Positions 18,633-26,774 are shown, numbered from the stretch's first letter. The stretch: 64,000 nt of DNA from Candidatus Poribacteria bacterium (GCA_028818695.1 JAPPNK010000026.1:215994-279993); one strand, 5' to 3'. A program made the numbers and translations. Notes: a model not told the origin generated them from the sequence alone.

Positions 18633-18661
18633 AGTTTACACCGAACGGCGATGTACGTTAA
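18633..18661 (-). promoter_or_regulatory. Predicted promoter of queE-queC-zwf
   Basis: On the minus strand, TTAACG (18656-18661), a 17-nt spacer and TAAACT (18633-18638). The -10 box ends 7 nt before the queE ATG, so transcription would start at or next to the initiation codon. An alternative TATTAT lies a few bases closer. Confidence 0.4.
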
Positions 18662-18721
18662 GAGCGGCGCCCCGCCTCGTTTCATGAGTTGGGCATGGTA
18701 GCGGAATGCAGCCTTTCAAAG

Positions 18722-18872
18722 GGCAGTCTTTACAGACGACGATTTTGATTTTAGAGGGCTGTTTCGGAATGCGGAAGCTGTCTGGGAGGTCTCTGGATTC
18801 CCGCTTTCGCGGGAATGACGCTCTGCCCGATTTGAACGGGATTTTCGTATATCGTCGTTTGTAAAGAATGCC
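18722..18872. mobile_element. MITE-like element, copy B
   Basis: A 151-bp element, inverted relative to copy A. The left end is GGCAGTCTTTACAGACGACG; the right end read in reverse is GGCATTCTTTACAAACGACG. The centre holds the ATTCCCGC-GCGGGAAT hairpin (18797-18816). The flanks TTTCAAAG and TTCAAAAA may be a decayed target duplication. It fills the gap between queE and the isomerase gene. Confidence 0.7.
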
Positions 18873-18882
18873 TTCAAAAAGG

Positions 18883-19689
18883 TTAAAGCGCCTCAACCAG
18901 CAGGCGCCGCAGGTTCTGGACGCACCGCCTTGACGCGGCGACTTTCGGCTCAAAATGCGTCTCGACGGTATAGACGCCGTCCCAGCCGCTCTGAACAAAC
19001 GCGCGTAGAATCGCGCCCCATCCGACTTCGCCCTCGCCGATGTGCGCCCCGCGGAAACGCCCCGCCCGCCCGCGCGCCGTGTCCTTAATATGAAGATGCC
19101 CAATATGCGGTTTCACAAGCTCATACTCGCGCGGAAACGGCGACCCGCCCGCCCAGACAACGTTGCAAGGGTCCCAGTTCAGCTCCATGTTCGGATGATC
19201 CGTCAAGTCCAGAATGGCTTTCGCGTTCGTTCCGGTGTCCGCCCAGCAGATATGCTCATTTTCTAGCAGCATGCCGAGATCGGCGTCCGCCAGCATTTCG
19301 GCGCACCGGCGCAGCAGGTCGGCGGCTTTGCGGCTGGCGTCCGCTCTAGGGAGGCCGCTCTCTTTTCGGCCGGCAAAGAAATCGATCTTCGGGACGCCGA
19401 GGCGGTGCGCGAGCTCAATAGCGCGGGGAAGCCCCTCCTCCAGCTGCCGCCGCGTGACGCCACTGTCGAGCGGAGCTTTGAAAAAGCCTGGCGACATGAC
19501 GGTCAGCTCCATATCGCCGCGGCGCGCCAGCGAGTCCAACTTGCGCAAATCCGCTTCAGAGACAAACGGCAGCCGCCCCGACGAAACGGCGCGCAGCTCA
19601 AACCGACGGACGCCCCATTCAAGCCCCAGTTCAACGGCGGTGATCGGATCTCCGCTGATTTCATCCGTCACGATTGCGATGCGCGCCAT
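18883..19689 (-). CDS. Sugar phosphate isomerase/epimerase (xylose isomerase-like TIM barrel)
   Basis: A 268-residue AP-endonuclease-2/xylose-isomerase-like TIM barrel. ATG 19689 is chosen because GGAG lies six bases upstream; another ATG sits four codons earlier. Metal-site segments are seen: VPKIDFFAGRKESG, LLENEHICWADTG, NMELNWDPCNVVWAG, KPHIGHLHIKDTA and GVYTVETHFEP. The Glu/Asp/His/Glu metal ligands therefore look intact. The substrate is unknown, and related proteins act on inositols, keto sugars and sugar acids. It stands alone between two MITE-like repeats. Confidence 0.85.
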   Translation of the reverse strand: MARIAIVTDEISGDPITAVELGLEWGVRRFELRAVSSGRLPFVSEADLRKLDSLARRGDMELTVMSPGFFKAPLDSGVTRRQLEEGLPRAIELAHRLGVPKIDFFAGRKESGLPRADASRKAADLLRRCAEMLADADLGMLLENEHICWADTGTNAKAILDLTDHPNMELNWDPCNVVWAGGSPFPREYELVKPHIGHLHIKDTARGRAGRFRGAHIGEGEVGWGAILRAFVQSGWDGVYTVETHFEPKVAASRRCVQNLRRLLVEAL

Positions 19690-19753
19690 ACGCTTCTCCA
19701 TCTTCCTTACGGAAGTATGCCGCAGTTTCGCGTCGGTGTCATCTCCGCCCGGG

Positions 19754-19908
19754 GTAGTACGCTTATACGGAGGTTTTCATTTTGACCCTAAAACGTCCGC
19801 GCCGCCCGTCGGTCATTCCCGCGAAAGCGGGAATCCAGAGACCTCCCAGACAGCTTCCGCATTCCAAAACGGCTCTCTAAAATCAAAATCATCGTCTATA
19901 TAGACTGC
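19754..19908. mobile_element. MITE-like element, copy C (hybrid)
   Basis: A 155-bp repeat. The right half matches the right half of copy A (GGAATCCAGAG through AATCAAAATCATCGTC). The left half matches the reverse complement of the repeat at 5849-5939 (GCTTATACGGAGGTTTTCAT). The hairpin is at 19815-19834. The two ends are only weakly inverted repeats of each other, so it may be a recombinant between subfamilies. Confidence 0.6.
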
Positions 19909-19916
19909 TGCTTGCC

Positions 19917-19945
19917 TTGCGCTTTTGACCCGTTTTATTTACAAT
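19917..19945 (+). promoter_or_regulatory. Predicted promoter of DUF1232 gene
   Basis: TTGCGC (19917-19922), a 17-nt spacer and TACAAT (19940-19945). The start point would be about 25 nt before the ATG at 19976. It lies directly downstream of repeat copy C. A TACAATG box of the same kind precedes the VOC gene at 26775. Confidence 0.4.
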
Positions 19946-19975
19946 GAGCGTAGGCGCATCATGTTAGGAGCAAAG

Positions 19976-20317
19976 ATGATCTTCACCGGCGGTCCTGGGC
20001 TTAAAATCGCGCGGCTGCTCTATCATATGCCAAACTTTGCGCGCCTTTTCCGCGCTTTATGGATAGACTCCCGCGTTCCGATCCACCATAAAGCGGCGGC
20101 GGTTCTTGCGGGATTTGTCGCGCTGCTCATTTCGGCGGCGTATTTTGTCTGGAAAATGGACGCGGACTTTGTGCCTGTCGTCGGAAAGTTTGACGACATT
20201 CTCGTCGCGGCGGGGCTTGTGATCCTGCTGCCGGGATGGCTTTTTCTGCGCGTTGCGCCGAAGGAAATACTTGCCGAACATGTCGCTGAAATCGACAGCA
20301 GGCGGCGCGGAAATTAA
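19976..20317 (+). CDS. DUF1232 family small membrane protein
   Basis: A 113-residue protein. ATG 19976 follows TAGGAG at six bases. The segment DSRVPIHHKAAAVLAGFVALLISAAYFVW and then VPVVGKFDDILVAAGLVILLPGW reproduces the DUF1232 pattern: a D-x-R-x-P motif, a first helix, a G-x-x-D-D motif and a second helix. There are two membrane helices (about 38-57 and 75-92). No function is established for this family. It is monocistronic, with a tRNA gene on the other strand downstream. Confidence 0.75.
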   Translation: MIFTGGPGLKIARLLYHMPNFARLFRALWIDSRVPIHHKAAAVLAGFVALLISAAYFVWKMDADFVPVVGKFDDILVAAGLVILLPGWLFLRVAPKEILAEHVAEIDSRRRGN

Positions 20318-20331
20318 ACGAAAGGCGGAAA

Positions 20332-20408
20332 TGGTGGCTTCGCTCGGATTTGAACCGAGGACCTAGCGATTATGAGTCGCTCGCTCTGACCGACTGAGCT
20401 ACGAAGCC
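20332..20408 (-). tRNA. tRNA with anticodon CAT (Met elongator or Ile2)
   Basis: A complete cloverleaf on the minus strand. The acceptor is GGCTTCG/CGAAGCC, the D arm GCTC...GAGC, and the anticodon stem AGCGA/TCGCT with loop CTCATAA (anticodon CAT). The T arm is CTCGG-TTCAAAT-CCGAG. The discriminator is A, and CCA is encoded at 20334-20332. It has a G1-C72 pair, so it is not a typical initiator. The anticodon stem GCGA/TCGC also resembles tRNA-Ile2 (lysidine-modified), so elongator Met versus Ile(CAU) is open. Confidence 0.95.
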
Positions 20409-20518
20409 CCGTGAATGAGTATAACCGAACGCCAGCCGGCAATCAAGTCGAAAATGCGCCGACCTTTCGCCTTAAGTTGGGACATCGTGAGAAAAGAATC
20501 GTTTGAGAGGAAGAGCGT

Positions 20519-21889
20519 TTGACGGTCTCGCTGCATTTTGACGCGGGCGCCATCGTTGTGCGCGGGCTGGAACGTTCCGAGTCGCCGCCGCTTCCCCGCG
20601 CATGCCTCTGGGACGAGCGGGAGAATGTGTACCGCGCCCCTGGCTCTGAATACGCGCCCATCTCGCTTGCCCTTCTCCGAAACCGAACCCCGTACGAAGA
20701 CGAAGCGCGCCAATACGGCGAGCTAGAAAAGGGACTCCAGATACGCCGAGAGCCGCGGCCGTTCCAAACGGAGGCGGTGAAAGCATGGGAGGCATTCCAT
20801 CGGCGCGCCGTGGTCGTCCTGCCGACAGGCTCCGGAAAAACGGAAGCCGCCCTTCTAGCGATGGACGCCGCCCGGCGCGATACGCTCGTCGTCGCCCCGA
20901 CGCTCGACCTGATTGCGCAGTGGCGCATGACGCTCGCCGACAGGTTCCAACGAAACATTGGCGTTATCGGCGGCGGCGAATACGACCTTCAGCCCATCTC
21001 CGTTACGACGTACGACTCCGCCCATCGTTTCATGGAGAACATCGGGGCGCGCTTTGGGCTTGTCATTTTTGACGAGTGCCATCATCTGCCGAGCGAAATC
21101 TATTCGAGGGCGGCGAGCCGCTGCATCGCCCCGTTTCGTTTGGGCTTGACGGCGACGCTGGAACGCGCGGACGGCAAGCATGCCGCGCTCACAACGCTCA
21201 TCGGACCGGTCGCGTATCGAAAAAGCATTGTGGAGCTGTCGGGAGAGTACCTCGCCGAGTATGAAACGATCAGGTTCTTCGTCGAGCTCTCTGACGAGGA
21301 GCGGAAAGAGTATGATGAAGCGAACAAGATCTACCGCGATTTTGTCATGAAACAGGGCATACGCATGTCCTCAAGAGACGGATGGAGTCAGTTCATCATC
21401 CGCACATCGATCAGCGCGGAGGGGCGGCGCGCGATGGCGGCGTACCAGCGAAGGCGCGAGCTGGCGCTGGCGGCGCCGTCCAAGATGGACCTGGTCGAAA
21501 AGCTGCTGTGGAAGCACCGCCGCGACCGAGCTCTCCTGTTCACGGAGCGCAACAGCGCGGCTCATGCGCTCTCCCGCCGCTTTCTGGCGCCGATCATCAC
21601 CCATCAAACGAAGGTGTCCGAAAGGACGCGCATCTTGAGAGACTTTGCCGACGGCGTTTACAACGCGCTCATCGCCTCCAAAGCGCTGAACGAGGGAGTC
21701 GACATCCCCTCCGCCAATGTGGCGATCGTCATCTCAGGCAGCGGAACGACGCGGGAGCATGTTCAGCGGCTTGGACGCATTCTGCGCAAGCAGGAGGACA
21801 AAACAGCCGTTCTGTATGAGCTCGTCGCAAACGACACGACCGAGATGCATGCGAGCCAACGGCGGAGGTCGCACATTGCTTACGAGTGA
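20519..21889 (+). CDS. XPB/Rad25-like superfamily 2 DNA helicase
   Basis: A 456-residue helicase. TTG 20519 is preceded by GAGAGGAAGAGCG, and no closer ATG fits. An N-terminal region (about 1-75) resembles the damage-recognition domain of XPB proteins. Then come Walker A LPTGSGKTE (101-109), the DECH box (185-188), motif III LGLTATLERADG (about 207-218), which overlaps the XPB RED-like loop, and motif VI QRLGRILRKQ near the end. The next gene overlaps by 14 nt and encodes the Bax1 nuclease family, the known partner of archaeal XPB. A role in nucleotide excision repair or DNA unwinding with that nuclease is inferred. Confidence 0.9.
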   Translation: MTVSLHFDAGAIVVRGLERSESPPLPRACLWDERENVYRAPGSEYAPISLALLRNRTPYEDEARQYGELEKGLQIRREPRPFQTEAVKAWEAFHRRAVVVLPTGSGKTEAALLAMDAARRDTLVVAPTLDLIAQWRMTLADRFQRNIGVIGGGEYDLQPISVTTYDSAHRFMENIGARFGLVIFDECHHLPSEIYSRAASRCIAPFRLGLTATLERADGKHAALTTLIGPVAYRKSIVELSGEYLAEYETIRFFVELSDEERKEYDEANKIYRDFVMKQGIRMSSRDGWSQFIIRTSISAEGRRAMAAYQRRRELALAAPSKMDLVEKLLWKHRRDRALLFTERNSAAHALSRRFLAPIITHQTKVSERTRILRDFADGVYNALIASKALNEGVDIPSANVAIVISGSGTTREHVQRLGRILRKQEDKTAVLYELVANDTTEMHASQRRRSHIAYE

Positions 21890-23147
21890 TCTGACGCGCG
21901 CGCGGCGGCGGAACGGACGCATTGAGCCGATCCCTCTGACGCCGAAAGACAGAGAGCGGCTCTTGCCCGCCGCCGAACATCTGGCGCTTTCTGCGCAGGG
22001 ATGCGTTGGAAAGACGCGCGCGGAATTTGAAGCGGCATGCGCCGAGGCGCCCGCCCGACCCACCGACTACAAGATTGTAAAAGGGCTGCGCAAGCTGATC
22101 GAAGACAGATGCGTCTTTGAAGCGCGCTTTAAATCGCAAAGCGGCGGGGAGCCGTGGGAGCTGCGCCGCGCCGTCTTTTCCTGCGCCGCTGAAATTCGCC
22201 GAAACGCGGAGACTCCAGACCAGTTTGACGCCGACGCGCTGCTGGCATCGACAGGCGCCGAATTTGATCTCACGCCAGAGGAGGCGGAAACCGCGCTGTT
22301 TGCCGACCTAAAACAGAACCATCTGTTGACGCAATTCAAGCGGATCGACGCCGAGAGTCTTCTGGATGCGTATGAGACGGGGCAGAAACAGGCGATCCTG
22401 CTGCGCGCCGCCCGCGTAACGATCGAGTTTCCAAAGCCTGACCCTGGCGGGGCGCGTCTCTTTTTTCGAAAGCTGAAATTCCGCCGTCTGCTTTACACGG
22501 CGCGCCAGCTGAAAGGCGGCGGATACGAGGTCGAGATCGATGGTCCGTTCAGCCTGTTTCGGCTGACAACGGCATACGGACTGCAACTGGCGCTCATGCT
22601 GCCCGTACTGGACGAGTGCGGGCTGTGGAGGCTGCGCGCCGACATCGTCTGGAAGCCGAACCCGAAGCCGTACCTGTTTGAGCTGGAAGGCGGGCGCGAA
22701 TTCAGCGCCGAGCGGGACAACGAACCGCTGGCGGACGAGGTACAGCAGCTCAAAGAGCGGTTTCTACAGCTAGAGTCGGAGTGGGAGGTGGAGACGGCGC
22801 GGGAGCTGCTGGATATGCCGGGCGTCGGCTTGTGCGTTCCCGATCTCGCGTTCACGCGCAAGGGGGAGCCGTTCCGCGTTTACTTGGAGGCGTTGGGCTA
22901 CTGGAGCCGCGAGGCGGTCTGGCGGCGGGTTGAGCTGGCGGAGGCGGGGATGAAGGAGCCGGTCATCTTTGCGTTCAGCAGCCGCCTGCGGGTGAGCGAG
23001 GAGGCGCTGGACGAGGACCTGCCGAGCGAGCTGCTTTCCTATAAGGGCGTCGTCAGCGCGAAAGCGGTTCTGGAGCGTCTTGAAAATATGTGGGCAAGAA
23101 GAAAAGCGCTGCCTTCCGCTTCTGAATTCCCGCCTGCGCTGGAATGA
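21876..23147 (+). CDS. Bax1-like nuclease (DUF790 family)
   Basis: A 423-residue protein. I choose TTG 21876: GGAGGT lies six bases ahead, it overlaps the helicase stop, and the product starts LLTSDLTRARRRNGRIEPI as in DUF790 proteins. The C-terminal nuclease-like core is visible (ADIVWKPNPKPYLFELEGG; then CVPDLAF and VYLEALGYWSREAVWRR), with Asp and Glu where PD-(D/E)XK-type nucleases bind metal. In archaea Bax1 binds XPB and cuts DNA at bubbles. The last codons (about 23118-23147) read through a palindromic repeat, so the tail ASEFPPALE is probably not native. Confidence 0.88.
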   Translation: MLTSDLTRARRRNGRIEPIPLTPKDRERLLPAAEHLALSAQGCVGKTRAEFEAACAEAPARPTDYKIVKGLRKLIEDRCVFEARFKSQSGGEPWELRRAVFSCAAEIRRNAETPDQFDADALLASTGAEFDLTPEEAETALFADLKQNHLLTQFKRIDAESLLDAYETGQKQAILLRAARVTIEFPKPDPGGARLFFRKLKFRRLLYTARQLKGGGYEVEIDGPFSLFRLTTAYGLQLALMLPVLDECGLWRLRADIVWKPNPKPYLFELEGGREFSAERDNEPLADEVQQLKERFLQLESEWEVETARELLDMPGVGLCVPDLAFTRKGEPFRVYLEALGYWSREAVWRRVELAEAGMKEPVIFAFSSRLRVSEEALDEDLPSELLSYKGVVSAKAVLERLENMWARRKALPSASEFPPALE

Positions 23148-23195
23148 CAGGTTGGGGAGTCGCTTCTGGATTCCCGCTTTTGCGGGAATGACAGG
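23120..23195. repeat. Two tandem ATTCCCGC palindromes
   Basis: Two hairpin units sharing the frame CTTCTG-ATTCCCGC-N-GGAATGACAGG. One is degenerate (23125-23146, overlapping the end of the Bax1-like gene) and one perfect (23170-23189). They lie between convergent genes, so they may also serve as transcript ends. Confidence 0.75.
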
Positions 23196-23215
23196 TCTGG
23201 GAAGGGCGCGGGGCT

Positions 23216-24601
23216 TCATGGTCTCCCTAACTTTTCCGACACAAGCCCAACGACGACCAAGAAAAATAGAAAGAGATAGACAGCGATCACCAGCGCGCCG
23301 ATTCCCCATACGATCGTCACGGCGAGCAGCAATCCAATGGTCAGCCAAGCGGTTTTCTTGATCCATGGCATTCGCAGCGGCCTTGACGCCGGTCTCTCCG
23401 CCAGCTCCGTTTCCGGAAAATGCAATTCAAGCAGCTCAAGCGCGGTGAAATCTTGATGCGCATACCAGAAATCCGCCTCTTTCTCCTTCAGCGCCTTCGC
23501 GATCTTCTGATACCTGCGCGCGATTTGACGATCAGCCCACCGCAGATCATACAGCTCTGTGAAGATGCGCGCTCTTGATCTTGCGGCGGTTTGCGTCACT
23601 GGAGAAGCGCTTTGAAACGGCTCTAGATCAAGAGACTGCGACACGAGCAACTCTTTAGCGGTGAAATTTTGATGCGCATGCCAGAACGCGGCGTCCTTTT
23701 TCTTAAGGCTGAAAGCAAACCTGTAGAGCGGACCCAAATAGTACGGGCTTTTCTTCCCCAAATAGCGCGGAGTTTTCTTCAGATTGCGCATCTCTGCGAC
23801 AAAGCGGACGCGCGCCTTGGAGGCGGCGCGCGTCTCTTCCGTATCGCCCGCAAACGGCGCGAGATTCTCCTCCAGCGACACGAGCAATTCTTCGGCGGTG
23901 AAATCGCGATGCGCATGCCAAAACTCCGCGCCCTTGCGCTCAAGCTCTGTCAAGCGATCTGCCGGCAGCGGCTCCAGATCGTCCATCAGACGCGCATACG
24001 CTCCCGCCGCTTTATGCTCAATCGGGCTGACGACATCAAACGGGACAAGGTCCGCAGGTCTCCGCTCCAGCGCATGCGTTTCATACAACCGCTCCGCTGT
24101 ATAATCCTGAACCTTTAACCAGAACTCCGCCTCCTGTTTCGCTAAACTGGAGAGGATCGCGCGGCGGCGCCAAGGGGAAAGCGGCTGACCCTGAACCGCG
24201 GGCAGAGACGCCATCTCATGCAGCTCGGTCATGAGCCGTATGCGTATGGCGGACGCGGCGTCGGCGTTTGGCGAAGCCTCTTCAAACGGCTCCAGACCCA
24301 GCTCCATGGAGACCAGCAGCTCAAGCGGCGAAAACGTCTGATGCGCGAGCCAGAACCCCAGCCCTTTCCGTTTGAGGTCGGACGCGACGCGCCGATACCT
24401 GACCGGATAACCGGCTTGCAGCTTCTGAACCGCTTCAAGACGCGCTTTCGCCGCCTTCTCGATGAAGGGCGAATCGCCGCCAAGCGGGGCAAGACCGAAC
24501 CGCCGCTCCGCCTTTGCGAGGCGCGCCTTCTCCAGCGCCGCGCGCGCCTCCAGCGGCATCTTCTCCAGATCGCGCAACAGCTCGCGGTCGTCTAACTTCA
24601 T
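23216..24601 (-). CDS. Unknown repeat protein with FW-AHQ-FTA-ELL units and C-terminal membrane anchor
   Basis: A 461-residue protein that matches no family I know. It contains about five units of 65-80 residues, each with a core like EADFWYAHQDFTALELL followed by LEPF and an alanine/arginine helix. Cores: GFWLAHQTFSPLELL (about 82), EFWLKVQDYTAERLY (about 168), EFWHAHRDFTAEELL (about 237), AFWHAHQNFTAKELL (about 316) and DFWYAHQDFTALELL (about 388). The N-terminus holds a half unit. Residues about 412-450 form one or two membrane helices. The unit looks helical, perhaps a binding repeat displayed from the membrane. It converges on the Bax1-like gene. Confidence 0.7.
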   Translation of the reverse strand: MKLDDRELLRDLEKMPLEARAALEKARLAKAERRFGLAPLGGDSPFIEKAAKARLEAVQKLQAGYPVRYRRVASDLKRKGLGFWLAHQTFSPLELLVSMELGLEPFEEASPNADAASAIRIRLMTELHEMASLPAVQGQPLSPWRRRAILSSLAKQEAEFWLKVQDYTAERLYETHALERRPADLVPFDVVSPIEHKAAGAYARLMDDLEPLPADRLTELERKGAEFWHAHRDFTAEELLVSLEENLAPFAGDTEETRAASKARVRFVAEMRNLKKTPRYLGKKSPYYLGPLYRFAFSLKKKDAAFWHAHQNFTAKELLVSQSLDLEPFQSASPVTQTAARSRARIFTELYDLRWADRQIARRYQKIAKALKEKEADFWYAHQDFTALELLELHFPETELAERPASRPLRMPWIKKTAWLTIGLLLAVTIVWGIGALVIAVYLFLFFLVVVGLVSEKLGRP

Positions 24602-24663
24602 ACGCTCATATGTCCGCTTTTCGATCTGACGCCGCCGTTCTCCACAACCCGCCTGTCAGACGC

Positions 24664-25695
24664 TCAAGCATGCCGAACGCCCATCTTGACGCTCCGCCGC
24701 GGCTCCTCATCAATCTGGCGGTACGCCTCCGCCGCTTCCTCCATCGGCACGATCGGATGGAGCAGCCCGTCCACCTTCAGCTGTCCGCTCGCCAGCAGAT
24801 GAAACGCCGTTTCGTCAATGCGCCTTGGGTTCCAGAGCGGGTGATCGCGCATCGGCTCGCTTCGGTCGCGGCTTGAAACGACGTTCAGGCGGTTGCGGTG
24901 CCATTCGCCCTCAAGAGCCAGCGCGGAGGCGTCGCCGATGTAGTACGCCGAGGAGACGACCGCCGCGCCGTACCCAGCCGCGCGTATCGCGTCGTTGAGC
25001 GCAGCGTAACTTCCGCTCGTTTCAAGGCACGCATCCGCCCCGACGTTGTTGGACCCTCTCTTGACCGCCAAGCCGACGTCGGTTTCAAGCGGATCCAGCG
25101 CCTCGTCCGCGCCCAGGTCGAGAGCGCGCTGCCGGCGAATCGGTATCGGGTCGCTTGTCCATACCCATCTCGCCCCCTGCAGACGCGCGATCTGCGCCGC
25201 CATCTGCCCGATGGCGCCCAGCCCAAGCACGAGCGCCCTGTCGCCGACGCGCAGGCGGCTCTCCCGCACCGCGCCCAGAGCCACCCCGGCAGGGTCCGCA
25301 AAGAGCGCCGCCTCATACGGCATTCCCGCCGGCAGCCGTTTCAGTCTGTTTTCGTTCACGGCGTGCGTCTGGCGTATCGGCAGATGGGCGAAAACGATGT
25401 CGCCGACCTTGAAGCGGCGCGCCTCCGCTCCTGTCTCCGTCACCTCTCCGACCGCCATGTTTCCAAGCCGCATCGGAAAGCGGGGCGGGCGCGGCTGACC
25501 CGTATGGAGCCGCATCCCTCCGTCAAACGGCGCCGAGTCGTCCATCGTGTCGGCGCGGTAGGCGCGCAGTTCCGTCCCGTGCTTGGGCGCCGAGAGCAGA
25601 CTCTTCACCCGAACCTCGTTTGGCTGAAGCGGCTGTTCCTCATACTCGCGCAGCTGCGGCGTTCGAGGCGCCGTTGCGATCAGTTCCCAAGGCAT
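24664..25695 (-). CDS. MDR-superfamily (alcohol dehydrogenase-like) oxidoreductase
   Basis: A 343-residue medium-chain dehydrogenase/reductase. The N-terminal GroES-like fold (APKHGTELRAYR, LGNMAVGEVTETGAEARRFKVGD) is followed by the Rossmann motif LVLGLGAIGQMAAQIAR. The catalytic-zinc GHE motif is replaced by LGNMAVG and no structural-zinc cysteine cluster is present. It is thus a zinc-independent member or has lost the metal. An active-site-like Ala-Asp-Pro (ADPAGVALGAVRES) replaces the usual Cys-rich loop. The substrate is unknown, probably a sugar alcohol or reactive carbonyl. It lies 11 nt after the 25707 gene on the same strand. Confidence 0.85.
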   Translation of the reverse strand: MPWELIATAPRTPQLREYEEQPLQPNEVRVKSLLSAPKHGTELRAYRADTMDDSAPFDGGMRLHTGQPRPPRFPMRLGNMAVGEVTETGAEARRFKVGDIVFAHLPIRQTHAVNENRLKRLPAGMPYEAALFADPAGVALGAVRESRLRVGDRALVLGLGAIGQMAAQIARLQGARWVWTSDPIPIRRQRALDLGADEALDPLETDVGLAVKRGSNNVGADACLETSGSYAALNDAIRAAGYGAAVVSSAYYIGDASALALEGEWHRNRLNVVSSRDRSEPMRDHPLWNPRRIDETAFHLLASGQLKVDGLLHPIVPMEEAAEAYRQIDEEPRRSVKMGVRHA

Positions 25696-25706
25696 GTTCG
25701 TTTCCT

Positions 25707-26183
25707 TTATCTGCCCGTTTTGAGTTTCGCCCAGGCGGTTGCCAGCTTCTGTCTCGGACGAACATCCATCGGCTCGTCTGTGATGCGGAAGGTCTCTGCC
25801 GATACGGTTCCATGTTCAAAGGTTTCAAAATGGGCGGCGTATTTGCCCGATTCGGTCTGAACGCGCAGCGCTTCGGGGTCGGGCGCCTCCTCATGTTTCT
25901 GTAGATAGACGCGCTGATCCCATTCCCATTGTTTCGATTCGTCAGGCGCCAGAACTCCGATTGCCAGAAGGACAACGACAGGGAGCTCGCGTACAAGCTC
26001 CTCTTTTCCGTTCTCCAGCTGCCGCCAGACGGTCGGATAATTGCTGATGGAGCTCCATGAGAGGTTGACGTTCGAGCGGTTTGTCAAGGTGAACGCGACA
26101 GGTTCGCCCAGCTTGTAGACGTCTTTGTCGGTTTCAAGCGTCGGATTGGCGGCGATGATGAGCGTTAAAAGTAAAGCGGTCAT
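25707..26183 (-). CDS. Exported BsuPI-like/Ig-fold protein, function unknown
   Basis: A 158-residue protein with a short N-terminal hydrophobic signal (MTALLLTLIIAANP). A beta-rich domain follows, opening LETDKDVYKLGEPVAFTLTNRSNVNLSW, the pattern seen in BsuPI-type inhibitor domains and related periplasmic Ig-like folds. No catalytic motif is seen. It is probably co-transcribed with the dehydrogenase 11 nt downstream and is divergent from the VOC pair. The assignment rests on the strand pattern only. Confidence 0.6.
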   Translation of the reverse strand: MTALLLTLIIAANPTLETDKDVYKLGEPVAFTLTNRSNVNLSWSSISNYPTVWRQLENGKEELVRELPVVVLLAIGVLAPDESKQWEWDQRVYLQKHEEAPDPEALRVQTESGKYAAHFETFEHGTVSAETFRITDEPMDVRPRQKLATAWAKLKTGR

Positions 26184-26241
26184 GGCAAAGATTCCCGATT
26201 ATAATGTATGTTAGATTATACTTTGAAATGGGAGACAGGAC

Positions 26242-26661
26242 ATGTCGGAAGTGAACGTTGAGGGCATGGCGGCCGTCTTTCTGGTGAGCGATGTGCGCCG
26301 CTCGGCGGAGTATTACCGCGACTCTCTCGGCTTTTCGTTTGAACGGTACTGGGGCGGCGATCCGCCTGCGTTCTGCATTGTGCGGCGCGGCGCAAGCGGC
26401 GTCATGCTCGCGCGTCATGCGCATGAAGGAGGCGAAGCCGACGTCAACCCAAACGGAAAAACGACCGGATACGGCGACGACAGCGACGCCTACATCTGGG
26501 TGAGCAACGCGGACGCGCTCGCCGCCGAAGTGAAAGCGAACGGAGCCGTCGTTTCCAGAGACCTGCACAGTACCTTCTACGATATGCGCGAATTTTCTGT
26601 GAAAGACCCTGACGGGTACCGCATCTGCTTCGGCAGCCCGATTGAGCGCGCCGTGAAATGA
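26242..26661 (+). CDS. VOC-superfamily (glyoxalase-like) protein, copy 1
   Basis: A 139-residue single vicinal-oxygen-chelate module pair: AAVFLVSDVRRSAEYYRDSLGFSFE in the first half and REFSVKDPDGYRICFG in the second. This is typical of glyoxalase, bleomycin-resistance or dioxygenase relatives. Candidate metal residues are His59-61 and the Glu near FGSPIE, but the activity is not predictable. GGGAGACAGGAC precedes the ATG. A TATAAT box is at 26200-26205, without a clear -35. The next gene is a close copy. Confidence 0.88.
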   Translation: MSEVNVEGMAAVFLVSDVRRSAEYYRDSLGFSFERYWGGDPPAFCIVRRGASGVMLARHAHEGGEADVNPNGKTTGYGDDSDAYIWVSNADALAAEVKANGAVVSRDLHSTFYDMREFSVKDPDGYRICFGSPIERAVK

Positions 26662-26774
26662 GCGGCGGCGTCCGTATTTCAGATTCCTTTCGTCCCAATG
26701 GGCGGAACGGGAGGCGGCAAATCTTCGTCTATATGTTACAATGAACGAGACCATACATGAACGGGAGAAAAAAG

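Noticed and set aside
18626..18721. preQ1 riboswitch upstream of queE
   Set aside because: No preQ1-aptamer-like hairpin with A-rich tail can be recognised, and the predicted promoter lies too close to the ATG to leave room for a leader.
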